Shown: one piece after another, positions 32,456-40,380 of the stretch
Layout: each line of letters opens with the position of its first letter
Numbering within the stretch: the stretch's first letter is position 1
Assembly (NCBI RefSeq): GCF_000720115.1
Contig: NZ_JOIR01000031.1
Location: 1-64,000, forward strand
Length of the DNA: 64,000 bases
Reading direction: 5' to 3'
Source: Streptomyces sp. NRRL F-2580
GTDB lineage: Bacteria > Actinomycetota > Actinomycetes > Streptomycetales > Streptomycetaceae
Made by a program: the position numbers and the translations under genes
Notes under the pieces: generated by a model
What the model saw: only the letters and a program-made list of their open reading frames with translations
Databases searched by the model: none
Told to the model about the DNA's origin: nothing

Positions 32456-33814
32456 ATGAACCGCACCACTCGCACGAACGACCGCACCTCCCGCACCCCC
32501 CGCACGGGCGGCTCCGCGGGCTTCGGCGGCTCCGGCGGCTCCGGCCGCGGCAGCCGTTTCGGCTCCTCGGCCCCCAGCCGTTCCGGCGGCTCCGGCGGTT
32601 CGGGTTACGGCGGCTCCGGCCGTTCCGGCGGCTACGGCGGCGGCCGCCGCCCCGCCGCCCTCCAGGGCGAGTTCGCCCTCCCCGAGACGATCACCCCGGC
32701 GCTCCCCGCCGCCGAGTCCTTCGCCGACCTCGACATGCCCGAGCAGCTGCTGTCCGCGCTCGGCTCCGAGGGCGTCACCATGCCGTTCCCGATCCAGGCC
32801 GCGACCCTGCCGAACTCCCTCGCGGGCCGTGACGTCCTCGGCCGCGGGCGCACCGGCTCCGGCAAGACCCTCGCCTTCGGCCTCGCGCTGCTGGCCCGTA
32901 CCGCCGGACAGCGCGCCGAGGCCCGGCAGCCGCTGGCCCTGGTCCTCGTCCCCACCCGCGAGCTCGCCCAGCAGGTCACGGACGCCCTCGCCCCGTACGC
33001 CCGCGCCGTGAAGCTGCGTACGGCCACCGTCGTGGGCGGCATGCCCATCGGGCGGCAGGCGAGCGCGCTGCGCGGCGGCGCCGAGGTCGTCGTCGCGACG
33101 CCCGGACGGCTCAAGGACCTCATCGACCGGGGCGACTGCCGGCTGAACCAGGTCGCGATCACCGTCCTCGACGAAGCCGACCAGATGGCCGACATGGGCT
33201 TCATGCCGCAGGTCACCGCCCTGCTCGACCAGGTGCGCCCCGAGGGCCAGCGGATGCTCTTCTCCGCCACCCTCGACCGCAACGTCGACCTGCTGGTGCG
33301 CCGCTACCTGACCGACCCCGTCGTGCACTCCGTCGATCCCTCGGCCGGCGCCGTCACCACGATGGAGCACCACGTGCTGCACGTCCACGGCACCGACAAG
33401 CACGCGACCACCACCGAGATCGCGGCGCGCGACGGCCGGGTCATCATGTTCCTGGACACCAAGCACGCCGTCGACCAGCTCACCAGCCACCTGCTGAACA
33501 GCGGCGTACGGGCGGCGGCGCTGCACGGCGGGAAGTCCCAGCCCCAGCGCACCCGGACCCTGGCGCAGTTCAAGACCGGGCACGTGACCGTGCTGGTGGC
33601 CACCAACGTCGCGGCGCGCGGGATCCACGTCGACAACCTCGACCTCGTCGTGAACGTGGACCCGCCCACCGACCCCAAGGACTACCTGCACCGCGGCGGC
33701 CGCACCGCCACCGCGCCGCAGCAGGAGCGGTCCGGGCGCAGCGCGCGTTCCTCCCGCGGCCGGCGCAGCCGCCCCGCCCAGGAGCGCCGCCGCTCCCTGG
33801 GCATGGCCGCCTGA
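32456..33814 (+). CDS. DEAD-box RNA helicase with truncated C-terminal end
   Basis: A 452-residue protein; the ATG at 32456 follows GAGGAAGG. A Gly/Ser/Arg-rich N-terminus (~1-60) is followed by the Q-motif region, motif I GRTGSGKTLAFG, Ia PTRELAQQV, Ib TPGRLKDL, II VLDEADQM, III SATLD, IV VIMFLDTKHAVDQL and V ATNVAARGIHVDNLDLVV. Motif VI should read HRxGRTxR, but here it is YLHRGGRTATAPQQERSGRS, so the last arginine is missing. The ~60-residue helicase C-terminal end normally following is absent and is replaced by a basic tail RSSRGRRSRPAQERRR. This looks like an in-frame deletion, and ATPase/unwinding may be impaired. The role in the cold response is inferred from the neighbouring csp gene. 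Confidence 0.88.
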   Translation: MNRTTRTNDRTSRTPRTGGSAGFGGSGGSGRGSRFGSSAPSRSGGSGGSGYGGSGRSGGYGGGRRPAALQGEFALPETITPALPAAESFADLDMPEQLLSALGSEGVTMPFPIQAATLPNSLAGRDVLGRGRTGSGKTLAFGLALLARTAGQRAEARQPLALVLVPTRELAQQVTDALAPYARAVKLRTATVVGGMPIGRQASALRGGAEVVVATPGRLKDLIDRGDCRLNQVAITVLDEADQMADMGFMPQVTALLDQVRPEGQRMLFSATLDRNVDLLVRRYLTDPVVHSVDPSAGAVTTMEHHVLHVHGTDKHATTTEIAARDGRVIMFLDTKHAVDQLTSHLLNSGVRAAALHGGKSQPQRTRTLAQFKTGHVTVLVATNVAARGIHVDNLDLVVNVDPPTDPKDYLHRGGRTATAPQQERSGRSARSSRGRRSRPAQERRRSLGMAA

Positions 33815-33895
33815 CCCGCGCCCCCGCGACGCCCCCCGCACCGCCCCGCCCCGTCCCGCTCCGCCCCGCCCCCTCCGTCACGTCTGTGAGGCATC

Positions 33896-34204
33896 ATGCG
33901 CTTCGTCATCGCCCGGTACCCCTTCGACCTCGAGAAGAGCGAGGTGGAGGAGAAGATGAAGGGCGTCAAGGCCGAGCCCGTCACGGGAGCGTCGGTGATC
34001 ATCAGCCGCCGCACCTACCCCGTCAAGCAGGTCGGTGAGGTCATCACCCGGCAGGACCGGCGCGACTTCACGGCGGGCGAGGTGACCCGGGCGCTGACCC
34101 GCCTCGGCTTCACCTGCCGCGACCTTTCGGCACCGGTGCCGGCGCCCGCGCTGACTCCGCTCCAGGAGGCCTCGGCACTGCTCGGAAGCCCGGCCGATGC
34201 CTGA
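33896..34204 (+). CDS. SCO5918-family conserved protein
   Basis: A 102-residue protein; the ATG at 33896 lies after GTGAGG. The N-terminus MRFVIARYPFDLEKSEVEEK and VIISRRTYPVKQVGEVITRQ then DRRDFTAGEVTRALTRLGF are typical of the Streptomyces SCO5918 family, which is usually encoded beside DEAD-box helicases and cold-shock genes. The function is unknown. Gene order supports a link with RNA remodelling. The C-terminal ~25 residues are Ala/Pro-rich. Confidence 0.75.
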   Translation: MRFVIARYPFDLEKSEVEEKMKGVKAEPVTGASVIISRRTYPVKQVGEVITRQDRRDFTAGEVTRALTRLGFTCRDLSAPVPAPALTPLQEASALLGSPADA

Positions 34205-34228
34205 CCGCGCTTGCTAGAGTCGCTGACC

Positions 34229-34600
34229 ATGTCGATCCCTGACGACCTGCTCCTCGATCTCGCCGCCATGGTCGAGTCGGAGCAGACCAATCAGATGTCC
34301 CTGACCGTCGTGGTCCACGGTGCCGTCATCACGGGCCGGCTCGCCCCCGAGAGCGTCTGGCGTCAGCGGGTGGCCGAGGTCCTGCGGGACTCCGACCAAC
34401 TGGGCCCGTTCGCCGAGATCTTCAGCTCCGCCGGCCGCGGTGACAGACAGGCCGCCGCGGCACCCTCGCACCTGCACTTCCACGTGGCGCGCATCCTCCA
34501 GGGCACTCTGGGCATCCCCGAGACGGGCGGCATGTACCGGATCGCGGTGAAGGACGTCAGCGCGTGGACCGTCGGGGATTTCAGCTACTCCGACAAGTAG
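34229..34600 (+). CDS. GvpU-like protein
   Basis: A 123-residue protein with an ATG at 34229 and weak ribosome binding. The pattern LLLDLAAMVESEQTNQMSLT, VVVHGAVITGRLAPES, then PSHLHFHVARILQG and GMYRIAVKDVSAWTVGDFSY resembles gas vesicle accessory protein GvpU. That small alpha/beta protein has a strand set beginning with a conserved V-GA-ISG turn. No other gas-vesicle gene is nearby. A regulatory or unrelated function is therefore possible. The call is moderate. Confidence 0.5.
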   Translation: MSIPDDLLLDLAAMVESEQTNQMSLTVVVHGAVITGRLAPESVWRQRVAEVLRDSDQLGPFAEIFSSAGRGDRQAAAAPSHLHFHVARILQGTLGIPETGGMYRIAVKDVSAWTVGDFSYSDK

Positions 34601-34622
34601 GCCCCCGCGGCGAAACGCGGAA

Positions 34623-34655
34623 GAAGGCCCCCGCATTTCTTCTGCGGGGGCCTTC
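34623..34655. terminator. Bidirectional terminator
   Basis: A 13-bp stem GAAGGCCCCCGCA / TGCGGGGGCCTTC with a TTTCTTC loop, between the convergent GvpU-like and secreted-protein genes. Confidence 0.88.
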
Positions 34656-34669
34656 TCGCGGTGTACCGG

Positions 34670-35206
34670 TTACTTGCAGGGCGGCACGAGGCGCACGCGG
34701 TCGATGATCGCGATGTTGTTGCTCTTCATGATCGCGGTGACCTCCCCGCAGACGTCATTCACGCGCACCGGACCGGCGTACTGGCTGAAGTTCCCCTCGT
34801 CCGTCTGGCACGGACGCGGCGTGCCCGCGGGGCGCGGCTTGGAGGTCTCGCAGATCTTCAGCTTCATGTACTTCGCCGTGCCGAGGTTGTTGTCGAAGAC
34901 GGCACAGGACCCCACACCCTCCTTGCGGTAGGTGAAGAGGGTTCCGAAACGGCGGGAGTCCGGAAGCTGCTCGGCGAAGGTCAGCTCGTAGCCGGCGCCG
35001 CACAGGTTGGCCGTCGCGGCGGCCGCCACCGGCTGCGCCTTGACGACGGCGCGCGTGGTGGCGTCCGCCGCGGCGGAGATCTGCACGCCGCCGGGAGCCG
35101 GTACGGCCTCCACCGCGGAGGCCTGCGGGGCCGTCAGGGCGAAGGACGCCATGGCGACCGCGGCGACGGTCACGCGCATGGCGGATTTCTTGGAAACGAA
35201 AGACAT
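34670..35206 (-). CDS. Secreted protein of unknown function with paired cysteines
   Basis: A 178-residue protein; the ATG at 35206 follows GGGGGAGAAC. The Sec signal peptide (VTVAAVAMASFALTAPQASA) is cut after ASA, near residue 31. The mature part has six Cys in NLCGAGYEL, VGSCAVF, LKICETS, PRPCQTD, NDVCGEV and LVPPCK, so up to three disulphides are possible. It is small, with no catalytic motif, and could be an inhibitor, a wall-bound or a signalling protein. I do not recognise a family. Confidence 0.8.
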   Translation of the reverse strand: MSFVSKKSAMRVTVAAVAMASFALTAPQASAVEAVPAPGGVQISAAADATTRAVVKAQPVAAAATANLCGAGYELTFAEQLPDSRRFGTLFTYRKEGVGSCAVFDNNLGTAKYMKLKICETSKPRPAGTPRPCQTDEGNFSQYAGPVRVNDVCGEVTAIMKSNNIAIIDRVRLVPPCK

Positions 35207-35650
35207 GTTCTCCCCCGGATACTCATTCCGCGATCCCCGATTGCACTGCCGGAGTCGCGCGGACTAAAGTGTCGCTAAAGCGCCTGCACTCCGCCCTGAT
35301 TGGTCGTGCCAGGCCGAAGCGACACCCAGTAGATCATCACCAACTGCCGCCATTTCGGGCCTATCCGGCAATCACGGATAACGAAATGGCAATATCGGCG
35401 GGGCAAGTCGCCTGCGGGCCGCGCACGCCCTGCGGGCCCTGGTGTCCCGGCTGCGGACCCTGCGCGTCGGCGTGGACGTGGAATCGCAACCGCCGTCCTG
35501 CGCGGGGAGGTCCCGGCCGACTCCCGACGGGCCCGCCCCCAGCCTGACCGGTCCGGCACCGGCCCCTGCCCGGCCTGTGCCGAGCGCCACGCGGTGGACG
35601 CGTTGGGCCACCCCCGCCGTGTCCACATCGTGGACAACTACGCTCGGTTC
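35207..35650. other. Intergenic stretch without a supported gene
   Basis: About 440 bases between the secreted-protein start and the aminotransferase. The first ~190 bases are lower in GC, as expected for a promoter region of the minus-strand gene. The rest is GC-rich with no ribosome binding site linked to a recognisable protein. The aminotransferase could start upstream (in-frame GTG 35630 or 35594), because its ATG lacks a good ribosome binding site. Confidence 0.5.
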
Positions 35651-37000
35651 ATGAACGCAGAAGCCGACGCCCTCGCCACCGTGAAAGACGCTGACCGGAA
35701 GCACGTTTTCCACTCCTGGTCGGCGCAGGAGCTCATCGACCCGCTCGCCGTCGCCGGCGCCGAGGGGTCGTACTTCTGGGACTACCAGGGCAACCGCTAC
35801 CTCGACTTCTCCAGCGCCCTCGTCTACACCAACATCGGCTACCAGCACCCCAAGGTCACCGCGGCCATCCAGGAGCAGGCGGCCAGGCTGTGCACCGTCG
35901 CGCCCGGCTTCGCCGTCGACGTGCGCTCCGAGGCGGCCCGGCTGATCGCCGAGCGGACTCCGGGCGACCTCGACAAGATCTTCTTCACCAACGCCGGGGC
36001 CGAGGCCGTGGAGAACGCCGTCCGCATGGCCCGGCTGCACACCGGCCGGCCCAAGGTGCTGTCCGCGTACCGCTCGTACCACGGCGCCACCTCCACCGCG
36101 ATCAACCTGACCGGTGACGCCCGCCGCTTCGGCAACGACTCCGCGACCGCCGGCGTCGTGCACTTCTGGGGGCCCTTCGCCTACCGCTCGCCCTTCTACG
36201 CGGCCACGGAGGCCGAGGAGTGCGAGCGGGCCCTGCGGCACCTGGAGGACACCATCGTCTTCGAGGGCCCGCAGTCCATCGCCGCGATCATCCTGGAGAC
36301 CGTCGGCGGCGCCCCGGGCGTCCTCGTGCACCCCGACGGCTACCTGGCCGGCGTGCGCGAACTCTGCGACCGCTTCGGCATCGTCTTCATCCTCGACGAG
36401 ATCATGGTCGGCTTCGGGCGCACCGGCCGCTGGTTCGCCTCCGAGCACTGGGACGTCACCCCCGACCTGATCTGCTTCGCCAAGGGCGTGACCAGCGGCT
36501 ACGTACCGCTCGGCGGCGTCGCGATCTCGGCCGCCATCGCCGAGACCTTCGCCCGCCGGCCCTACCCGGGCGGGCTGACCTACTCCGGCCACGTGCTGGC
36601 CTGCGCCGCCGCCGTCGCGACGATCAACGTCATGGAGGAGGAGGGCACCGTCGAGCAGTCCGCCCGCACCGGCGCGGAGCTGCTCGGCCCCGGCCTGCGC
36701 GCGCTGGCCGAACGGCACCCGTCGGTCGGCGAGGTCCGCGGCCTCGGCACCTTCTGGGCCCTGGAGCTCGTACGCAGCAGGGAGACGCGCGAGCCGCTGG
36801 TCCCGTACAACGCGGCCGGGGCGGACAACGCGCCGATGGCCGAGTTCGCCGCCGCCTGCAAGAAGGGCGGGCTCTGGCCGCTCGTCGCCGGCAACCGCAT
36901 CCACCTCGCGCCGGCCTGCAACATCGCGCCGCAGGACGTGGCCAAGGGACTGGAGATCCTCGACCAGGCCCTCTCGGTGGCCGACGCGCACACGGGCTGA
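35651..37000 (+). CDS. Class III PLP-dependent aminotransferase
   Basis: A 449-residue enzyme; the ATG at 35651 is chosen although no ribosome binding site is clear. Class III marks are YFWDYQGNRYLDFSSALV, IFFTNAGAEAVENAVRMAR, YRSYHGATSTAINLTGD, FILDEIMVGFGRTGRWF (PLP ring Asp) and ICFAKGVTSGYVPLGGV (the Schiff-base Lys). This is the omega/4-aminobutyrate/beta-alanine:pyruvate type of aminotransferase. Uricase follows 231 bases downstream, so a role in nitrogen or purine/pyrimidine breakdown is plausible, but the amine donor is unknown. Confidence 0.88.
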   Translation: MNAEADALATVKDADRKHVFHSWSAQELIDPLAVAGAEGSYFWDYQGNRYLDFSSALVYTNIGYQHPKVTAAIQEQAARLCTVAPGFAVDVRSEAARLIAERTPGDLDKIFFTNAGAEAVENAVRMARLHTGRPKVLSAYRSYHGATSTAINLTGDARRFGNDSATAGVVHFWGPFAYRSPFYAATEAEECERALRHLEDTIVFEGPQSIAAIILETVGGAPGVLVHPDGYLAGVRELCDRFGIVFILDEIMVGFGRTGRWFASEHWDVTPDLICFAKGVTSGYVPLGGVAISAAIAETFARRPYPGGLTYSGHVLACAAAVATINVMEEEGTVEQSARTGAELLGPGLRALAERHPSVGEVRGLGTFWALELVRSRETREPLVPYNAAGADNAPMAEFAAACKKGGLWPLVAGNRIHLAPACNIAPQDVAKGLEILDQALSVADAHTG

Positions 37001-37231
37001 CCTGCCGAACCATACGGTCGCCCAATCCGTGGGTGCCTGTCTTGGATGTTCCGCGCGATTACGAACACCACGTGAACGTGCTGAAATCCGAACAGAGCAC
37101 CTACGGACCGGGATGCACGTCAGTCCCGGGGCGGTCCTCCGTGACCGAACGGCGGGGAGCGGGCCTTCCGCTGGACGCCGGGCGTACGGGATCCAGTCAG
37201 CCGGACTCCGTGTACCCGAAGGAAGACAGCC

Positions 37232-38149
37232 ATGAGCAAGCACGTCCTGGCACAGAACCAGTACGGCAAGGCCGAGAACCGCATCGTCAAGGTCACGCGC
37301 AAGGGCGGCGACGGTTCCTGGCACGAGATCCGCGACCTCAACGTCTCGGTCGCGCTCCGCGGCGAGTTCCGCGACGTCCACCTCACCGGCAACAACGCCA
37401 ACTGCCTGCCGACCGACACCACCAAGAACACGGTGTACGCCTTCGGCAAGGAGCACGGCATCGACTCCCCCGAGGCCTTCGGCATCCTGCTCGCCAAGCA
37501 CTTCGTCTCCTCGCAGCAGCCGATCCGCGAGGCGCAGATCCGCATCGAGGAGTACGTGTGGGACCGCATCCCGGTCCCGACGCGCAAGGAGCAGCACTCC
37601 TTCGTCCGCAAGGGCCAGGAGGTGCGCACCGCGCAGATCACCTACAGCGAGACGACGGGCCTGCAGGTCATCTCGGGTCTGAAGGACCTGACGGTGATGA
37701 ACTCGACCAACTCCGAGTTCCACGGCTACATCAAGGACAAGTACACGACCCTCCAGGAGGCGTACGACCGTATCCTGGCGACCAAGGTCACCGCGCGCTG
37801 GGCGCACTCGGCGCTGGCCGCCGACGACGCCTCGTACGACTGGGACCAGTCGTACAAGAAGGTCCGCAAGAACATGCTGGAAGCCTTCGCGGAGACGTAC
37901 TCGTACTCGCTGCAGCAGACCCTGAACCAGATGGCCGAGCGCGTGCTCGACAACTGCCCCAAGGTCAACGAGGTGCGCCTCAACCTCCCCAACAAGCACC
38001 ACTTCCTCGTCGACCTGGAGCCCTTCGGCCTCAAGAACGACAACGAGGTCTACTTCGCGGCGGACCGGATGTACGGCCTGATCGAGGGCACCGTGCACCG
38101 CGACGGCGTGCAGCCGGTGATCGCCACGTCCGACTGGATCGTCGCGTAG
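37232..38149 (+). CDS. pucL: Factor-independent urate oxidase (uricase)
   Basis: A 305-residue enzyme; the ATG at 37232 follows GAAGGAAGACAGCC. It has the tandem T-fold pattern of uricase: QYGKAENRIVKVTRKGGDGS, LTGNNANCLPTDTTKNTVYA (catalytic Lys/Thr region), RIEEYVWDRIPV, GLKDLTVMNSTNSEFHGYIK, and the second domain with LPNKHHFLVDLEPFGLKNDN. The enzyme converts urate to 5-hydroxyisourate with O2 and no cofactor, as a homotetramer. HIU hydrolase and OHCU decarboxylase genes are not in this window. Confidence 0.95.
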   Translation: MSKHVLAQNQYGKAENRIVKVTRKGGDGSWHEIRDLNVSVALRGEFRDVHLTGNNANCLPTDTTKNTVYAFGKEHGIDSPEAFGILLAKHFVSSQQPIREAQIRIEEYVWDRIPVPTRKEQHSFVRKGQEVRTAQITYSETTGLQVISGLKDLTVMNSTNSEFHGYIKDKYTTLQEAYDRILATKVTARWAHSALAADDASYDWDQSYKKVRKNMLEAFAETYSYSLQQTLNQMAERVLDNCPKVNEVRLNLPNKHHFLVDLEPFGLKNDNEVYFAADRMYGLIEGTVHRDGVQPVIATSDWIVA

Positions 38150-38170
38150 CGCTCGACGAGAAGGCCTGAC

Positions 38171-38207
38171 CTTCGGCCCGGACCGCGTCGCGGGGTCCGG
38201 GCCGAAG
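38171..38207. terminator. Bidirectional terminator after uricase
   Basis: A 14-bp perfect stem CTTCGGCCCGGACC / GGTCCGGGCCGAAG between uricase (+) and the phosphatase-like gene (-). Confidence 0.85.
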
Positions 38208-38212
38208 CCGCG

Positions 38213-38674
38213 TCAGCCCTGATCCGCGTCCTGCGGCCCGCCCACGAGGAGGTTCCAGCGCCCCGCCCGCCCGGTGAGGGTGGTCACCGACTCCGGCCGT
38301 ACGTCCAGCCGCCAGAAGACCGGCGCGGGCAGCTCCAGGGCGTACACCACGGCCGCCCGTACGACGGCCTGCTCGACCGCCATCCGGTGGGTGCCCGCGG
38401 GCAGTGCGGCCAGCTCCGCCCCGACGCGCGCGATCAGCGCGTCCACGGACTCCCCGCCCGGGGGCGCGTACCCGGGGTCCGTCATCCAGGCCTGGAGGGC
38501 CGCCGGGTCACCGGCCGCCACCTCGTCCAGGGTGCGCCCCGCCCACTCCCCCGCGTCCAGGCCGCGCAGCCCCTCGTACCCGGGACAGGGCCGCGCGTGA
38601 CCGAAGCGGCCCTGGCGGGCGGCCGTGTCCAGTGGGAGCCTCGAAAGACGGACACGTATCAACGGGGTCTTCAT
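38213..38674 (-). CDS. Histidine-phosphatase-like protein lacking the RHG motif
   Basis: A 153-residue protein with an ATG at 38674 and no clear ribosome binding site. The second half follows the histidine phosphatase (CobC/PGM) fold: LRGLDAGEWAGRTLDEVAAG, then PPGGESVDALIARVGAELAA and MAVEQAVVRAAVVYALELPA. The first half should carry the catalytic RHGxT, but reads LSRLPLDTAARQGRFGHARP, and the segment before the catalytic Glu is short. Catalysis is therefore doubtful. It is divergent from the riboswitch-controlled cbtBA genes, which suggests a link to cobalt or cobalamin metabolism. Confidence 0.65.
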   Translation of the reverse strand: MKTPLIRVRLSRLPLDTAARQGRFGHARPCPGYEGLRGLDAGEWAGRTLDEVAAGDPAALQAWMTDPGYAPPGGESVDALIARVGAELAALPAGTHRMAVEQAVVRAAVVYALELPAPVFWRLDVRPESVTTLTGRAGRWNLLVGGPQDADQG

Positions 38675-38718
38675 AAGGGGAGCGTAAGCGCGGTACGGTC
38701 CAGACGACACAACTGCAT

Positions 38719-38816
38719 GACGACGGTACGACGGAAGCACCGGTGAGAATCCGGCACGGTCGCGCCACTGTGAAACCTCCCGGAGGGGGAGGCGAGTCAG
38801 ACCCGTCACCGTCGTC
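38719..38816 (+). promoter_or_regulatory. Cobalamin riboswitch
   Basis: Cobalamin-riboswitch hallmarks appear in order: GGAAGCACCGGTGAGAATCC, the GCGCCACTGTGA box and GAGTCAGACCC (B12 box). The closing stem P1 is GACGACGGT (38719-38727) with ACCGTCGTC (38808-38816). It lies 47 bases upstream of cbtB and should reduce cbtBA expression when cobalamin is plentiful. Confidence 0.93.
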
Positions 38817-38862
38817 GAGAGCACCACTGACCGGGACGCGTGTTCCCTCTGGAGGTTCTGCC

Positions 38863-39078
38863 ATGGCCCACTCCGCCGTGCCCACGACGAACGCCCCCGC
38901 CATCGCCCCCATCTCGCTCTCCGCACTGGCCCCCTGGGCCGTGTTCGTCGGGATCCTGATGCTGGTCCTGCTCTACTTCGTCGGCGCCGAGCAGGGCGCC
39001 ACCGCGGTCTTCCAGGGAGAGACGATCCACGAGTGGTTCCACGACGGACGCCACCTCCTCGGCTTCCCCTGCCACTGA
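38863..39078 (+). CDS. cbtB: Cobalt transporter subunit CbtB
   Basis: A 71-residue protein; the ATG at 38863 follows CTGGAGG. There is one membrane segment (~19-40, APWAVFVGILMLVLLYFVGA) and a C-terminal His-rich end HEWFHDGRHLLGFPCH that can bind metal. CbtB is the small partner of CbtA in cobalt uptake. The cobalamin riboswitch directly upstream confirms the link to B12. It is 42 bases from cbtA. Confidence 0.93.
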   Translation: MAHSAVPTTNAPAIAPISLSALAPWAVFVGILMLVLLYFVGAEQGATAVFQGETIHEWFHDGRHLLGFPCH

Positions 39079-39120
39079 TTCCCCTGCCACTGACCTTCGT
39101 CTCCGCAAGGGAACCGACCC

Positions 39121-39870
39121 ATGAACGTTTCCCCCCGCACGCTGCTCGTCAGGGGCATGCTCGCCGGTCTGCTGGCCGGCGCCGCCGCTTTCCTCGTCGC
39201 GTACCTCCTCGGTGAGTCCAAGGTGGACGCGGCGATCGCCATCGAGGAGGCCGCCGCGGCCGGACACGACCACGGCGAGGAGGCACCGGTCAGCCGGGCC
39301 CTCCAGGCCACGGCCGGCCTCGGCACCGGCGTCCTGATGTACGCGGTCGCGCTCGGCGGCATCGCCGCGCTCGTCTACTGCTACGCGCTGGGCCGCATCG
39401 GCCGCTTCGGCCCGCGGGCCACGGCCGCGCTGGTCACCGCGGCCCTGTTCGTCACCGTCACCCTGGTGCCGTTCCTCAAGTACCCCGCCAATCCCCCCGC
39501 CGTCGGCGACCCGGAGACCGCCGGGCGGCGGACCGCCCTCTACCTCCTGATGATCGCCCTGAGCGCGCTGCTGGCTGCGGGCGCGCTGATCCTCGGCCGG
39601 CGGCTCGCGCCGAGACTCGGCAACTGGAACGCGTCGATCGCCGCCGGTGCGGCCTTCGTCCTCGCCATCGGCGTCTCGTACGGCCTCCTGCCCGGCGTCA
39701 ACGAGGTCCCGGCGGCCTTCCCGGCCGCGCTGATCTGGGACTTCCGCCTCACGTCCCTGGCCATCCAGACCACACTGTGGACGACTTTCGGCCTGGCCTT
39801 CGGCTATCTAGCCGAACGGGCCCTTGCGCCCGCCTCTGCCCCCAAGGAGGCTGTGCAGCCGACGAGTTGA
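39121..39870 (+). CDS. cbtA: Cobalt transporter subunit CbtA
   Basis: A 249-residue membrane protein; the ATG at 39121 has AAGGGAACC upstream. About six hydrophobic segments are visible, the first LVRGMLAGLLAGAAAFLVAY. A short metal-binding type loop GHDHGEEAPVSR follows near residue 50, and the conserved PGVNEVPAAFPAALIWDFRL lies in the last third. With CbtB it forms a predicted secondary cobalt transporter in the membrane. Both are under the cobalamin riboswitch. Confidence 0.93.
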   Translation: MNVSPRTLLVRGMLAGLLAGAAAFLVAYLLGESKVDAAIAIEEAAAAGHDHGEEAPVSRALQATAGLGTGVLMYAVALGGIAALVYCYALGRIGRFGPRATAALVTAALFVTVTLVPFLKYPANPPAVGDPETAGRRTALYLLMIALSALLAAGALILGRRLAPRLGNWNASIAAGAAFVLAIGVSYGLLPGVNEVPAAFPAALIWDFRLTSLAIQTTLWTTFGLAFGYLAERALAPASAPKEAVQPTS

Positions 39871-39891
39871 CGACGAGGGGGCCGGTAGCAC

Positions 39892-40134
39892 ATGCCGACG
39901 GCGATCAGGGAATGGCGAGGCTGGACGGGCGCCGCCCCGTTCTGGCTGAACTCGTTCCTGCTGCTCCTGGCCCCCTGCTGCGCCGTCACGCTGTTCGGCC
40001 AGATCGGCGTCATCGCCGCCCTGGCCGCCCTCGGCGGCCTGGTCCGTCACCTCTGGTACGGCGACTACGGCCACCCGGCCGTGCACCTCGCCGCCGTCGT
40101 GATGGGCGCGGGCACGGCCGCCGTCGTCATGTGA
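39892..40134 (+). CDS. Small two-segment membrane protein
   Basis: An 80-residue protein; the ATG at 39892 has CGAGGGGG upstream and starts 21 bases after cbtA, so it is probably the third gene of the riboswitch operon. Hydrophobic segments are FLLLLAPCCAVTLFGQIGVI and AVHLAAVVMGAGTAAVVM. A basic/aromatic loop LVRHLWYGDYGHPAVH with two His lies between them. No family is recognised. Its stop codon lies inside the first copy of a 27-bp tandem repeat. Confidence 0.65.
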   Translation: MPTAIREWRGWTGAAPFWLNSFLLLLAPCCAVTLFGQIGVIAALAALGGLVRHLWYGDYGHPAVHLAAVVMGAGTAAVVM

Positions 40135-40182
40135 GACACCGGCGCCACCCTCCCGATGTGAGACACCGGCGCCACCTTCCCG
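40129..40182 (+). repeat. 27-bp tandem duplication at a gene end
   Basis: ATGTGAGACACCGGCGCCAC plus CCTCCCG (40129-40155) is followed immediately by the same 27 bases with one C-to-T change (40156-40182). The first copy contains the stop codon of the preceding gene. It is probably a replication-slippage duplication. Confidence 0.92.
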
Positions 40183-40380
40183 TCACCCTTTCGGGCGCAT
40201 CGCCCACGGGCTCGGGAAGGGGCCCGGGCATACGGTGCGAGCTGGGGAAACGCGGGGACCCGGGGACGACACGCCAGTGACGGTCCGTCAGTCCCCGGTG
40301 TTTCACCGGGTGCCGATGGGCACAGGAGGTGTCCACTGCTCACATGACCCGGCCGCCCGTGCCGGACAGGAGGGATTCCC

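Noticed and set aside
40290..40310. Third parS (GTGTTTCACCGGGTGCC)
   Set aside because: Only the left half matches; the right half lacks GTGAAACA.
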